Part shown: piece after piece, positions 1-7,691 of the stretch | Position numbering within the stretch: position 1 is the stretch's first letter | Layout: the number at the start of each line of letters is the position of its first letter | Origin: JAQTNP01 sp964616145 | GTDB lineage: Bacteria > Patescibacteriota > Minisyncoccia > Minisyncoccales > PEYH01 | Assembly (NCBI GenBank): GCA_964616145.1 | Contig: CAZTRD010000005.1 | Coordinates: 1-58,616 of the forward strand | DNA: 58,616 nt | Reading direction: 5' to 3' | The notes under the pieces: model-generated | The model's input: only the letters and a program-made list of their open reading frames with translations | The model's database searches: none | What the model was told of the DNA's origin: nothing | Position numbers and translations under genes: made by a program

Positions 1-207
1 GAGTACGATTCCTTAGGGAATTTGATTCATTACAGGAACTCAAACGGTTATGAGGCATGGAATGAATGCGATCCCTCAGGAAATTTGATTCATCGCAGGA
101 ACTCAAACGGTTATGAGGAATGGAATGAGTACGATTCCTCAGGGAATCTGATTCTGATGAGTGTGGAGAGTAGAGATAGTGAACAACAGGCAAAAAGGAG
201 AATATGA
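1..207 (+). CDS. Tandem-repeat adhesin-like protein, 5' truncated
   Basis: The frame is open from base 1, so the gene starts outside the window. It encodes two and a half copies of a 21-residue repeat of the form EYDSSGNLIHYKxSxGYExW. The spacing of Tyr, Asp, Gly and Trp resembles RHS/YD-type beta repeats found in surface and tail proteins. The last 17 residues leave the repeat pattern and end in a basic tail (QQAKRRI), which coincides with the ribosome binding site of the next gene. The stop overlaps the next start (ATGA). Function is probably structural or host-contact, but this is inference from the repeat type only. Confidence 0.6.
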   Translation, partial: EYDSLGNLIHYRNSNGYEAWNECDPSGNLIHRRNSNGYEEWNEYDSSGNLILMSVESRDSEQQAKRRI

Positions 208-600
208 TGAAGGCTGGATTTATACCTTTAATGGAGTACGATTCCTCAGGGAAGTTGATTCATCTCAAGGACTCAGAAGGTGATGAGGAATGGAGAGAGT
301 ACGATTCCTCAGGGAAGTTGATTCATTATAAGGACTCAGACGGTTATGAGGCATGGAGAGAGTACGATTCCTCAGGAAATTTGCTTCATTATAAGGACTC
401 AAACGGTTATGAGGAATGGAATGAGTACGATTCCTCAGGGAATTTGATTCATTATAAGAATTCAGAAGGTGATGAGGAATGGAGAGAGTACGATTCCTCA
501 GGGAAGTTGATTCATCTCAAGGACTCAGAAGGTGATGAGGCATGGAATGAATGCGATCCCTCAGGAAATTTGATTCGTTACAGGACTCAAAAGGTTGTGG
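1..600 (+). repeat. 63-bp tandem repeats coding a 21-residue unit
   Basis: About eight in-frame copies of a 63-bp unit, beginning with variants of gagtacgattcctcaggg, run through the first two reading frames. Copies differ by scattered substitutions, so the array is not brand new. Such arrays expand and contract by recombination and may be under- or over-counted in a short-read assembly. Confidence 0.8.
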
Positions 601-620
601 TGGATGAAGAGTATAGATAG
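204..620 (+). CDS. 21-residue tandem-repeat protein, adhesin-like
   Basis: 138 residues made almost wholly of about 5.5 copies of the 21-residue EYDSSGxLIHxKDSxGxExW unit (63-bp DNA repeats) seen in the preceding frame. Copies alternate between GYEE/GYEA and GDEE forms. No signal peptide or membrane segment is visible. AGGAG at 196-200 suits the second ATG (207) better than the first (204). The leader, including the ribosome site, is nearly identical to that of the next gene at 626-657, so repeat gene plus leader appear to have been duplicated. Likely a virion surface or tail repeat protein; not certain. Confidence 0.6.
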   Translation: MMKAGFIPLMEYDSSGKLIHLKDSEGDEEWREYDSSGKLIHYKDSDGYEAWREYDSSGNLLHYKDSNGYEEWNEYDSSGNLIHYKNSEGDEEWREYDSSGKLIHLKDSEGDEAWNECDPSGNLIRYRTQKVVVDEEYR

Positions 621-650
621 TCGAGTAGAACAACAGGCAAAAAGGAGAAT

Positions 651-1211
651 ATGATGAATGTATTCGAAAACCTGAAGAATTTTTATACCACTAATGCTGA
701 GGGACTTTGGGTTATATCTACGTTAGTCCTAATAATTACTGTTTTATTTTTTCTAGGATTGCTTATTTCTGTATATCACAAAACTTCAGAAAATGAAAAA
801 GAACTCGTGAATATAAGCAACGGGTATTTGGAGAAAGTATCCGAAATACAGAAGGAGGCCGGAGTTAAGAGGGATGAAGATCTAAAATCCGTGTCTAGAG
901 TAGATGAACGGATTATGGAAGTTCTAGCTCTAAACAATAAGATGCTTGAAAATATAACTTCAGATCGTACGGCTATCCTTAAACTTATAGAGAATATGGA
1001 TGAAAGGATAGTTAAAGATGAATCTGTGAATAAAGGTTTAAACGGAGTTACGAGGACTTTAGGAGAAATGCTTAATGCTTTCCATCTTTCTGAAGAAGCT
1101 AGGGAAGCTAAAAAAGCAAGTGTTGTAAAAGCTGCTGAAACAAAAGAAGATCCTAAACCTGAACCCGAGTTTAAGAAGGGATGGTATAGGCATTTATTTC
1201 GTACAGAGTGA
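651..1211 (+). CDS. Single-pass membrane protein with long coiled coil
   Basis: 186 residues. One strong transmembrane segment lies at about residues 19-42 (WVISTLVLIITVLFFLGLLI), followed by a heptad-rich charged region from about 45 to 140 (predicted coiled coil) and a Lys/Pro/Glu-rich tail. There is no enzymatic motif. AGGAG at 643-647 sits 3 bases before ATG 651 and 6 before ATG 654, so 654 may be the true start. The stop codon overlaps the first bases of tRNA-Val. Could be a membrane-anchored spanin-like or partition-type protein; no family is recognised. Confidence 0.6.
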   Translation: MMNVFENLKNFYTTNAEGLWVISTLVLIITVLFFLGLLISVYHKTSENEKELVNISNGYLEKVSEIQKEAGVKRDEDLKSVSRVDERIMEVLALNNKMLENITSDRTAILKLIENMDERIVKDESVNKGLNGVTRTLGEMLNAFHLSEEAREAKKASVVKAAETKEDPKPEPEFKKGWYRHLFRTE

Positions 1212-1286
1212 GCGATTGGTGTAGTTGGCAAACATATCTCCGTTACATGGAGAAGATCCTCAGTTCGAATCTGAGATCGCTTACCA
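1210..1286 (+). tRNA. tRNA-Val (anticodon TAC)
   Basis: A 77-nt cloverleaf can be drawn: acceptor GAGCGAT/ATCGCTT (first pair G-T), D stem GTGT/ACAT, anticodon stem TCTCC/GGAGA with loop GTTACAT (anticodon TAC), 5-nt variable loop, T arm CTCAG-TTCGAAT-CTGAG, discriminator A and encoded CCA. The 5' end overlaps the stop of the upstream gene and the CCA touches the ribosome binding site of the downstream gene, so processing and translation compete for the same bases. Position 32 is G, which is unusual. Confidence 0.85.
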
Positions 1287-1296
1287 AGGAGTTAGA

Positions 1297-1494
1297 ATGG
1301 TATTTAAAATAAGGAATAACAAAACAAAATTATATTTAGATAAATACGGGCACGAAAGCAAAAAAGGTAGAGCTTTCGTTTCTATAGGAGATGTCAGAAG
1401 ATGTTTGAGCAATAGAAAACGGGTCTTTAATGTAAATAATTGGGAGATAGTTGTATATATCGAAAACAGCTGTTTTCCTTTAAGTGATGTGTAA
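1297..1494 (+). CDS. Small conserved-looking phage protein
   Basis: 65 residues, starting at the ATG with AAGGAG five bases upstream; an upstream in-frame start would run through the tRNA. The N-terminal part (KIRNNKTKLYLDKYG...KKGRAFVSIGDVRRCL) resembles small phage proteins I have seen with the pattern IRxKxTGLYLxxxGxxxKKGRxxxxxGxxxxxL. Their function is unknown. Spacing to the tRNA suggests cotranscription. Confidence 0.6.
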   Translation: MVFKIRNNKTKLYLDKYGHESKKGRAFVSIGDVRRCLSNRKRVFNVNNWEIVVYIENSCFPLSDV

Positions 1495-1536
1495 GAAGTG
1501 GTGTGCAAGAAATAAGAAACCAACTAGGAGAAGAAA

Positions 1537-1995
1537 ATGGAACAAAGCATTCAGTTTCATCTTGAAAATCAGACGGGGGCTCCTGAAGCCCATTTGGTCC
1601 AGGTGGTGGAAAAAATCCCGGAAGGGAAGTGTCAGGTTGAAGGGTGTTTGGAAGGAAAGTACGCAACGGCCCACCATTCCTGTGATGGAAAGGGGTGCGA
1701 TTCCTGCAGCACCGAAGAGAAGCACGGAATTGCGGGCCGCGTTCTCTGTAAGTATTGTAATGGGGAAAAATGTGAGAACTGCGATCAGACAGGGTTGTAT
1801 CTCCGAACCTGCAGGCAATGCAACGGGACTGGACGTCGCTTGCGTTCCATTCCCATTTCTCGCATCCACCGCGTCGTAGTTCGGCCGGAAAGCACTCCCG
1901 AAAGTCCTCGGGAAGAGGCTCCGGAACAGAATCGGGATAATGCATTTGGTGCTCTGGATGAAAGTGCCCTCGCAGTGCTAGATTCCATCCAATAA
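1537..1995 (+). CDS. DnaJ-type CxxCxG zinc-finger protein
   Basis: 152 residues with Cys-rich repeats at about residues 49-57 (CDGKGCDSC), 71-82 (CKYCNGEKCENC) and 92-99 (CRQCNGTG), which follow the CxxCxGxG pattern of the DnaJ central zinc domain. There is no J domain. The C-terminal 50 residues are Pro/Glu-rich and probably disordered. AGGAG precedes the ATG. The gene is more GC-rich than most neighbours. It may bind unfolded peptide or RNA; only the zinc fold is supported. A longer overlapping frame (1484-1879) is basic and low-complexity and looks like a shadow. Confidence 0.7.
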   Translation: MEQSIQFHLENQTGAPEAHLVQVVEKIPEGKCQVEGCLEGKYATAHHSCDGKGCDSCSTEEKHGIAGRVLCKYCNGEKCENCDQTGLYLRTCRQCNGTGRRLRSIPISRIHRVVVRPESTPESPREEAPEQNRDNAFGALDESALAVLDSIQ

Positions 1996-2021
1996 AGACT
2001 GCCTGTAAATATATGTTTGTA

Positions 2022-2077
2022 AACTGCACGTAAACTTATGTTTGGAAGCACACCACTTCTAGAGTTTACGTGCAGTT
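2022..2077 (+). terminator. 15-bp inverted repeat, probable terminator
   Basis: AACTGCACGTAAACT (2022-2036) is perfectly repeated as its reverse complement at 2063-2077, separated by 26 bases, just after the stop of the zinc-finger gene. The tail (ATTTCTCC) is only moderately T-rich, so it may be a terminator, an mRNA-stabilising hairpin or a protein-binding site. Confidence 0.5.
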
Positions 2078-2106
2078 ATTTCTCCTGTAATTTCTAAAGG
2101 ATTAAA

Positions 2107-2430
2107 ATGAATTCTGAAATTTGGCAAAAACCAGAAGAGACTTTTGGGTACTCCAAAAAAGATTTGCGTGATTTGAGTGTTATAGATAGTGTTACAAAAA
2201 GACCAACAATAAGAGAACTTTTATCTTTAGTTCCTTCTTTAAGTGAACTTAGTGAAGGGACCGTACAGCAGCTTTTACTTGAAAGAAAGATACATGTTAA
2301 TGATGTGCGTCTAGCATGTATTAAAGATAATAATTTAAAGTCTGTCTTAGATATAAAACTACAATTAGGAGATAAAATTAGAATTGGGGATATTGAAGTG
2401 GTTTTCACAGACTCTTTGGAAATATATTGA
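2107..2430 (+). CDS. Hypothetical protein
   Basis: 107 residues, mixed charge, no membrane segment or recognised motif. The C-terminal third (LQLGDKIRIGDIEVVF) looks like a small beta-rich fold. AAAGGATT lies just upstream of the ATG, after the inverted repeat, so this may be the first gene of a new unit. The stop overlaps a possible TTG start of the next gene. Confidence 0.6.
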   Translation: MNSEIWQKPEETFGYSKKDLRDLSVIDSVTKRPTIRELLSLVPSLSELSEGTVQQLLLERKIHVNDVRLACIKDNNLKSVLDIKLQLGDKIRIGDIEVVFTDSLEIY

Positions 2431-2450
2431 TTAACAACTTAAGGTTTTGT

Positions 2451-3515
2451 ATGAAAAATTTACCTGTTGCAACTATACTCCCGTCTACTGTAGATTTAAA
2501 AGATCCCGACGTTCTTATTAATGAATCGAATAATATTTTAAAAATATATTTGAATACTACGAGAAATGTTCCTAAGGCCAATCTCAAGATTAGAGTTTTA
2601 ACTAATCGCGAACTAATTCCTTTTAAAGCTGATTTTGAAGAAAATTATAAGGGGGATGTTTCCTGGGATGAGTATATGACTGATGAAGGTTACGTACTCG
2701 CCCCTAAAACATCTCAGTACGGATATTATAAGAATGTTAAAGCAGCTTTTTATAGTTATACCCCAGGAGGAAGATTCACAAATATTCTCCCGATAAAACA
2801 GGGTGTTACCGAATATTGGAGAGAAGATACTCCAGAAAATCATCCTATAAATAAAAGTCTTCTAAGATTTAATAATAGTGACTGGGATAATCTTTTTAAG
2901 ATTATCTCTTCCCCCGTTCCTCTCCCCACTTTTGTAACTGCGGCACGTATCAAAGATATAAACTGGGATATGGCAGACAGTGTTGCAGAAGTTTGGTTGG
3001 AACATATATACAATAAAATTAAGAATTTAGAAGGTGTTTCTGTAGGGAGTACGGCTAAAGAGATAGACGAAACTCTAAAGAAACTGCATGAAGAAGATCT
3101 CTTCGGATTTTTCGATTTCGATACTTTACGAGATTTGGTTATCTATCCCAATGCAAACGGGGAGTTACATGTTTCGTATGATCTACAGTCTTTTAAAGCT
3201 TTATATAAAAACCTATTCAGTTTTGCTACCTTTGCAATATGTTCTAAAACCAATATATATCAGCCAAAGTGGTTGGATTACTTCGGTATTTTAGAGTGGA
3301 ATACAGGGTTTAAAGACATAATTGATGGTTTTAATCCTGAAGATATATTGGTTGTATGTGATTGTTATTCGATGAAAGATACTAAAAATGTATTCTTCTT
3401 TCACCAATGCTTAACACGTCCAAATAATGTATGTTTTCTACCTTTCATCGGAGACCAATTGGTTGATAATTATGACGCAAACAAAAGAAACTCCAGATTA
3501 CCGACAGGCCCTTAA
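2451..3515 (+). CDS. Hypothetical protein, 354 aa
   Basis: A long open frame with normal codon use for the window. ATG 2451 has AAGG 7-8 bases upstream; an in-frame TTG at 2427 overlapping the previous stop is an alternative. The sequence is soluble, rich in aromatic and acidic residues, with no motif I recognise. Its end overlaps the next gene by about 44 bases. It sits among unrelated small genes, so context gives little help. Confidence 0.65.
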   Translation: MKNLPVATILPSTVDLKDPDVLINESNNILKIYLNTTRNVPKANLKIRVLTNRELIPFKADFEENYKGDVSWDEYMTDEGYVLAPKTSQYGYYKNVKAAFYSYTPGGRFTNILPIKQGVTEYWREDTPENHPINKSLLRFNNSDWDNLFKIISSPVPLPTFVTAARIKDINWDMADSVAEVWLEHIYNKIKNLEGVSVGSTAKEIDETLKKLHEEDLFGFFDFDTLRDLVIYPNANGELHVSYDLQSFKALYKNLFSFATFAICSKTNIYQPKWLDYFGILEWNTGFKDIIDGFNPEDILVVCDCYSMKDTKNVFFFHQCLTRPNNVCFLPFIGDQLVDNYDANKRNSRLPTGP

Positions 3516-3831
3516 ATCAAGACGAAAAAAGAAACTGCTGGAAGAGAAAATACAGAAAAAACCTCCAGCAGTTTTACCCAAAAAAGAAATTATAGTTTCA
3601 GAAGTTGTGCATATTAAACAGTGGATAAAGAAAGATTGGGGGGAGGAAGGGTATAATAGATTTTGTGCGGTTTTAAAAAACTATCCTGAATATGAAAAAA
3701 TACCCTACCGTTTATTTCACTGGGTGATAATTTTGGGGAGGGGGATTGAAGGAATGCGGGAAATATATGAAGCTGAAATAGTTCAACATAGAAAACTGGA
3801 TGTTAATGGAAAGGTTAGGGAAAATGTCTGA
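3472..3831 (+). CDS. Hypothetical basic protein
   Basis: 119 residues. The first 40 are very Lys/Arg-rich (SRRKKKLLEEKIQKKPP), followed by an acidic-aromatic globular part. Overlaps the upstream gene by 44 bases in another frame; the ATG at 3472 was chosen because upstream starts would extend deep into that gene. A nucleic-acid-binding role is possible but not shown. Confidence 0.5.
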   Translation: MTQTKETPDYRQALKSRRKKKLLEEKIQKKPPAVLPKKEIIVSEVVHIKQWIKKDWGEEGYNRFCAVLKNYPEYEKIPYRLFHWVIILGRGIEGMREIYEAEIVQHRKLDVNGKVRENV

Positions 3832-4312
3832 AATAACTTTAAAGAAAGATTTATTTATTAAATCTTTTTTGAACATGTTTTTGAACATGTCTTATTTAGT
3901 TAGACAATTAGTTGAGAAAAATTATAAGTTAGAGATGGGTAAAACATTTTTATCTTCGAATGAAGAAGATTTAATAGCTTTAGGTTCTACGGTATTGATA
4001 AATAAATTTATAAATAAGACTATTGAGGAAATAGGTGATTTACTTAAAATATCTCCGGAAGAATTTGTGTATTATTTAAAACAATCTAAATTGTCTCTCC
4101 CCAATAACCCTGATGAAGTTTCTGTAACCTCCCCCGAAATTTTAGCTAGGTTAGAACAGATGTCTAAAATGTTGGAAGATGCCGAGCAGATGTTGAATAA
4201 CCCGCCTCCTAAAAAACATCCGGAATTGGTTAAACTTTCTGAAGAGGATTTGAAAGAGATACGGGAGTGTTTTAAAGGATGGTCTAAGGATTATGATTCA
4301 AGAGCAAATTGA
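3824..4312 (+). CDS. Hypothetical helical protein
   Basis: 162 residues from ATG 3824, with a purine-rich TAGGGAAA immediately upstream. The middle (TIEEIGDLLKISPEEFVYYLKQ) reads like a helix-turn-helix, and a coiled-coil stretch (LEQMSKMLEDAEQMLNN) follows near residue 120. It may bind DNA, but I do not recognise the family. Overlaps both neighbours slightly, which fits an operon. Confidence 0.55.
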   Translation: MSEITLKKDLFIKSFLNMFLNMSYLVRQLVEKNYKLEMGKTFLSSNEEDLIALGSTVLINKFINKTIEEIGDLLKISPEEFVYYLKQSKLSLPNNPDEVSVTSPEILARLEQMSKMLEDAEQMLNNPPPKKHPELVKLSEEDLKEIRECFKGWSKDYDSRAN

Positions 4313-4724
4313 TACTGCTAGAGTTGTAGCGGCTAGTTTACATTCTTGGAAAGGAGTTGATTTTAGATGGTTTCTCTTATCATACGGGGAGATTGCTCGT
4401 TTTGTATTTGTGTGTGAAACGGGGTTATCCGTACTCATACTGGATAATAAATACGCTGTCTGTTTATACTTTATTTCTAAAAATAGAGGATATTCTCCTC
4501 TAAAAACATATAAGATAGAGTACTGGGATAATAAAGAGATATTTGCTGATTTGGTAGATGTACTTTCTTTGTATAAAGAATCTTTTTTATATACTTTAAA
4601 GCCATGTGCCGATATTTTAGTATCTTATGGAGGTTTAGAGGGGTTGATTATAAAAACTTCTGGAGTCAGTATAGATGATTTACTTAAGATATTAAAACAA
4701 GAATATGTTTTAAATATTTTATAA
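4293..4724 (+). CDS. Hypothetical protein, possible Leu-Leu-tail relative
   Basis: 143 residues, overlapping the upstream gene by 20 bases. Hydrophobic beta-rich centre and a C-terminal helix ending LKILKQEYVLNIL. That ending resembles the small paralogues at 32-39 kb that finish in Leu-Leu, but overall similarity is weak. Function unknown. Confidence 0.55.
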   Translation: MIQEQIDTARVVAASLHSWKGVDFRWFLLSYGEIARFVFVCETGLSVLILDNKYAVCLYFISKNRGYSPLKTYKIEYWDNKEIFADLVDVLSLYKESFLYTLKPCADILVSYGGLEGLIIKTSGVSIDDLLKILKQEYVLNIL

Positions 4725-4829
4725 TCGTATATAGATATTTAAAGTAAATATTATATGTAAGATATTATATAATAGATTTTTAGATATGTTAACTTCAAAA
4801 GTTAAGAAGTAAATGGATTTAAGGAAAAG

Positions 4830-5081
4830 ATGTTAAGTCACGAAGAATGTGTGGAAATACATAAGAAAAATAAGAATCAACTATGTTATATAGAATATTT
4901 GGCGAAGAATGATGGGAGAATGATTTTAAGGAATGTGGGAGGTGTTTTATATATATTTATGAATGCTGAAATGGATATAGAAGAACAGGCTCAAGCAGCT
5001 CGTTTATGTGCAGCTATAAACACACAACGTAATGCTATATGCGAAGAGGAGGGGGATAGTGAAGAAAACAATATGTGTTGA
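4830..5081 (+). CDS. Hypothetical protein
   Basis: 83 residues, preceded by AAGGAAAAG. The 105-bp gap before it is very AT-rich and holds a short hairpin (TTAACTTCAAAAGTTAA) but no convincing promoter. The end overlaps the HAD phosphatase start, suggesting translational coupling. No motif recognised. Confidence 0.55.
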   Translation: MLSHEECVEIHKKNKNQLCYIEYLAKNDGRMILRNVGGVLYIFMNAEMDIEEQAQAARLCAAINTQRNAICEEEGDSEENNMC

Positions 5082-5439
5082 TTTTGATGGTGTTGTACAT
5101 TCGTATACTAAAGAAGGTTGGAAGGGTCCAACAGTTGTTGAAGGAGAGCCTGTTAGAGGTGCTATAGACTGGCTTAGAAAACTTATTCAATCAGATATAT
5201 TTTATATAAATATATTTTCTGCTAGAAATAGATGGTCTAGAGGTGTAAAAGCTATGGAAGATTATTTAATTAAGAATGGTTTGGAAGAAGAGTATGTAAG
5301 AAAAATTGCATTTCCTTCCGACAAACCTTATGCATATATGTTTATAGACGATAGAGCGTTTTGTTTTAGAGGCGAGTTTCCTGAAGTGGAGTCGATAAAT
5401 GGGTTTAGAACTTGGAATGAAGAGAATGAAGAAGCGTAA
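5059..5439 (+). CDS. HAD-superfamily phosphatase
   Basis: 126 residues from a GTG with AGGAGG six bases upstream; the upstream ATG (5032) lies inside the preceding gene. Motif I, CVDFDGVV, is at residues 6-13 with nucleophile Asp8 and acid Asp10; a later FIDDRA (motif IV type) supplies acidic metal ligands, and SARNRW carries the motif II-type Ser. Phage HAD proteins of this size act on nucleotides or nucleic-acid 3' phosphates; the exact substrate cannot be read. Small or absent cap domain. Could work with the RNA ligase at 42.7 kb in end repair (inference). Confidence 0.75.
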   Translation: MKKTICVDFDGVVHSYTKEGWKGPTVVEGEPVRGAIDWLRKLIQSDIFYINIFSARNRWSRGVKAMEDYLIKNGLEEEYVRKIAFPSDKPYAYMFIDDRAFCFRGEFPEVESINGFRTWNEENEEA

Positions 5440-5569
5440 AGAACAGAAGCCGATTAGCAGGTATGTTGATGGCTCCCCTCGGAAGCGTAGGATTGAAGAT
5501 GATATCCCGAAAAAATGGAGTCCCAGAGATATATTTTTGGACGAAGAAGATGCTATTCCTGAGCCTTAA
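5417..5569 (+). CDS. Small basic hypothetical protein
   Basis: 50 residues overlapping the HAD gene end by 23 bases. The N-terminus is strongly basic (MKRMKKRKEQKP) and the C-terminus acidic (DEEDAIPEP). It ends exactly where a promoter-like -35 begins. No recognised family; a second ATG at 5426 is possible. Confidence 0.5.
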   Translation: MKRMKKRKEQKPISRYVDGSPRKRRIEDDIPKKWSPRDIFLDEEDAIPEP

Positions 5570-5594
5570 ATATGCGGGTATTTATGGCAGTATA
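5566..5594 (+). promoter_or_regulatory. Variant of the recurring phage promoter
   Basis: TTAAA at 5566-5570, a 17-base spacer ending in GG, and CAGTATA at 5588. This matches the TTAAA/GGCATAATA pattern found at five other places except for the first half of the -10. A perfect 12-bp hairpin (TAGGCTTGCATA, 5602-5613, with its complement 5619-5630) follows at about the expected RNA 5' end and could protect the transcript. Confidence 0.5.
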
Positions 5595-5660
5595 TAGTGT
5601 GTAGGCTTGCATACCTTTTATGCAAGCCTAGTGTTTGAAATCCAAAGAAAGGAAAATGAA

Positions 5661-5885
5661 ATGAAAATGCCGTGGACAATTAAGGTTCTGGACGCGGTTC
5701 TCTTCGTCCCAGATCATGTTTGCGCTAGCTTTCAGGTGGCGAAGCGCCACCTGAAAACCCTCGCTGAGGAGGAGCGGGCGGAAGTGCTCGCTCGTCGCGC
5801 AACCCGGATGGCGTGGCTGGCCCGCCGCGCCGCAGACCGGGCATCGGCCGCCGCCTCCGCTGTCGGCCGTCCGGTGGTAGTGTAA
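5661..5885 (+). CDS. Small GC-rich Ala/Arg-rich protein
   Basis: 74 residues from the ATG with GAAAGG eight bases upstream. The second half is Ala/Arg-rich (RRATRMAWLARRAADRASAAAS) and likely helical and nucleic-acid-binding or disordered. GC content is far above the surroundings, which suggests recent acquisition. Flanked by a promoter and hairpin upstream and a strong terminator downstream, so it is a single-gene unit. Confidence 0.55.
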   Translation: MKMPWTIKVLDAVLFVPDHVCASFQVAKRHLKTLAEEERAEVLARRATRMAWLARRAADRASAAASAVGRPVVV

Positions 5886-5899
5886 AAACACAAAAGAGA

Positions 5900-5926
5900 G
5901 AGAGGCTTGGATAAGCCTCTCTTTTT
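5900..5926 (+). terminator. Intrinsic terminator
   Basis: Stem GAGAGGCTT/AAGCCTCTC with a 4-base loop, directly followed by TTTTT. Ends the 5661-5885 unit. Confidence 0.85.
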
Positions 5927-5940
5927 ATCTGTCTTTTGAA

Positions 5941-5960
5941 AAGTGCACAAAAGTGCACTT
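5941..5960. promoter_or_regulatory. AAGTGCAC-AAAA-GTGCACTT palindrome
   Basis: Perfect 8-bp inverted repeat with an AAAA spacer. The same arms with a TTTT spacer occur at 42616-42635 just downstream of a promoter. The site lies between a terminator and the metallophosphoesterase gene. It may be an operator or an RNA 5' hairpin. Confidence 0.45.
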
Positions 5961-6021
5961 AAATATTTGTAAAGTACTTGTAATTTTACCCTATATAGTG
6001 CAAACAGAATAAAGGATTGGT

Positions 6022-7311
6022 ATGAGTGATACGAAACTTACTGCAAAGGAGTGGTTGGAAAAGAATATAACTTTATATACAGATAGACAGAAGTTGTTTG
6101 ATAGTTGTGTTGAAAATACCGGTGGGAGTAGGAAGACAGTACAGCAAATATATAAAACTGTTTTCATGCCTAAACTACATAAAAGAGATAATTATATAAT
6201 AGAAGATAATAGAGAACCTAAAGAAAATTCGGATGAATTGAATATCCTAAAGATGGAGAATTCAGTTTTACTCCGTAACAATCAACGTTTGGAAGATGCT
6301 AAGAAGAGGATGGAGAACCAGTTAAGAGAGTTACTTAGAGGACAAAATAATTTAGAAGATTTCGAAAAGGATTTAGTAAATTCTATAAAGTTATATAATC
6401 CTGTAAAACCTTATTCTAAAACACATGTCATTTCTTCTTCTTCTCCTCCTATAGGAATAGTTCAACTCTCCGATTTACATTTTAACGAAGAGATAGATAT
6501 TCCGGGAAACAAATATAATTTTGATGTAGCGGGTAAAAGATTAGCTAAGTTTTCCCGTTTAACACGTAGATTATTTAACAGTTATAAAATTGAGCAAATA
6601 GTTATAGCTATGACTGGAGATTTAGTTAATAGTGATAGACTCCCCGATGAGTTTATGACTAACACTTATAATCGTACGGATGCAATTTGTGTTTCTGTAG
6701 GAATACTAAGACAATTTATAGAAAGCTTTCTAGAAGACTTTTCAATTTCCGTATGTGCTGTTGCTGGGAATGAATCCCGTCTACAGAAGGATTGGAATTG
6801 GACTAAGAAGTTAGCTAGCGATAACTTCGATTGTTTTCTATTTAAGATGTTATCTATGTTTCACACCAACTGTCCTAATATTAAATACATCTTTGGAAAT
6901 ATTATCGAAGAGGTTATGAAAATAAATGGACAGACTGTAGTATTCACTCACGGATATAAAGCAGGATCCAATCCGCTTTCCTTCGCGGCTAATGTACGTT
7001 CCCGCTTCGCTGCCAAGAATATACTTACAGACTTCATAATTTCGGGACATAAACATAATCCGGATATTGGAGATTTCTTTGGAGTTAGTGGGAGTTTGAG
7101 TGGTGGAAATACATTCGGGGAATATAGTTTGAATAAATCTTGTAGAGCTTCCCAAAATGTATATATTGTGCACAAAGATAGTGGAATAGATGGTATACGT
7201 TTGGACCTACAGGATGGGGATAGTACAGGATATATTGTTGACAAAGAGACTTTGGAGAACGATATTAAAACAATATCTAAAGATATTGAGTTAATTACTA
7301 CGGAGGACTGA
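6022..7311 (+). CDS. Metallophosphoesterase (calcineurin-like)
   Basis: 429 residues. The phosphoesterase domain covers about residues 145-360: SDLH (Asp151, His153), GDLVNSD (Asp200), AGNES near 250, FTHG near 315 and GHKH (His343, His345). The usual GNHD/GNHE motif is GNES, so one typical His is replaced. The first 120 residues are a coiled-coil region with a helix-turn-helix-like start (GGSRKTVQQIYKTVF). Related phage proteins are annotated as metallophosphatases that act on nucleic acid or cyclic nucleotides; substrate unknown. AAAGGATTGGT precedes the ATG, and the stop overlaps the next start. Confidence 0.8.
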   Translation: MSDTKLTAKEWLEKNITLYTDRQKLFDSCVENTGGSRKTVQQIYKTVFMPKLHKRDNYIIEDNREPKENSDELNILKMENSVLLRNNQRLEDAKKRMENQLRELLRGQNNLEDFEKDLVNSIKLYNPVKPYSKTHVISSSSPPIGIVQLSDLHFNEEIDIPGNKYNFDVAGKRLAKFSRLTRRLFNSYKIEQIVIAMTGDLVNSDRLPDEFMTNTYNRTDAICVSVGILRQFIESFLEDFSISVCAVAGNESRLQKDWNWTKKLASDNFDCFLFKMLSMFHTNCPNIKYIFGNIIEEVMKINGQTVVFTHGYKAGSNPLSFAANVRSRFAAKNILTDFIISGHKHNPDIGDFFGVSGSLSGGNTFGEYSLNKSCRASQNVYIVHKDSGIDGIRLDLQDGDSTGYIVDKETLENDIKTISKDIELITTED

Positions 7312-7691
7312 TGAACATAACTGGGTATTTAGAAGGATATATGCAGAAAGCAGGAGCTGCTTTTAAAGGAGTTGGTGAAACAGCTAAAAACACTCCTGGA
7401 TTTTCTACGTTTAAAGGAATGAACAATGTTGCTGCAAAGCAACCAAAAGCGCCTACTATTTCAAGCAGTCCTCCACCCACTTCTCTAAATCTAAAACCAG
7501 CTACTAAATTTATATCTCCAGTCCCTAAAACAATAAAACCTGCTCTATCCAAAAAAGTTGGCGGGGCTTTAAATCCAGTTATCCGTCCGGCTCCCCCAGC
7601 CGTGGCGGCTTCCCGCATGCCGGCTATCAAAGCGCCTCATCCCGCTGCGATAGCCGGTATTTCTCCAGTATATAAAGGAACTACGGCATGA
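7311..7691 (+). CDS. Pro/Ala-rich protein with N-terminal GYxxK tag
   Basis: 126 residues. Starts MNITGYLEGYMQKAGA, a form of the short N-terminal motif (GY-hydrophobic-x-K-x-A) shared by several proteins in this window. The rest is low-complexity Pro/Ala/Lys-rich and probably disordered. Coupled to both neighbours by ATGA overlaps. May be a virion or scaffold-associated protein; that rests only on the tag and the neighbourhood. Confidence 0.6.
   Translation: MNITGYLEGYMQKAGAAFKGVGETAKNTPGFSTFKGMNNVAAKQPKAPTISSSPPPTSLNLKPATKFISPVPKTIKPALSKKVGGALNPVIRPAPPAVAASRMPAIKAPHPAAIAGISPVYKGTTA

Noticed and set aside
1484..1879. 131-codon frame overlapping the DnaJ-type gene
   Set aside because: Lys/Arg/Trp-rich shadow of the GC-rich zinc-finger gene, which has the better ribosome site and motifs.
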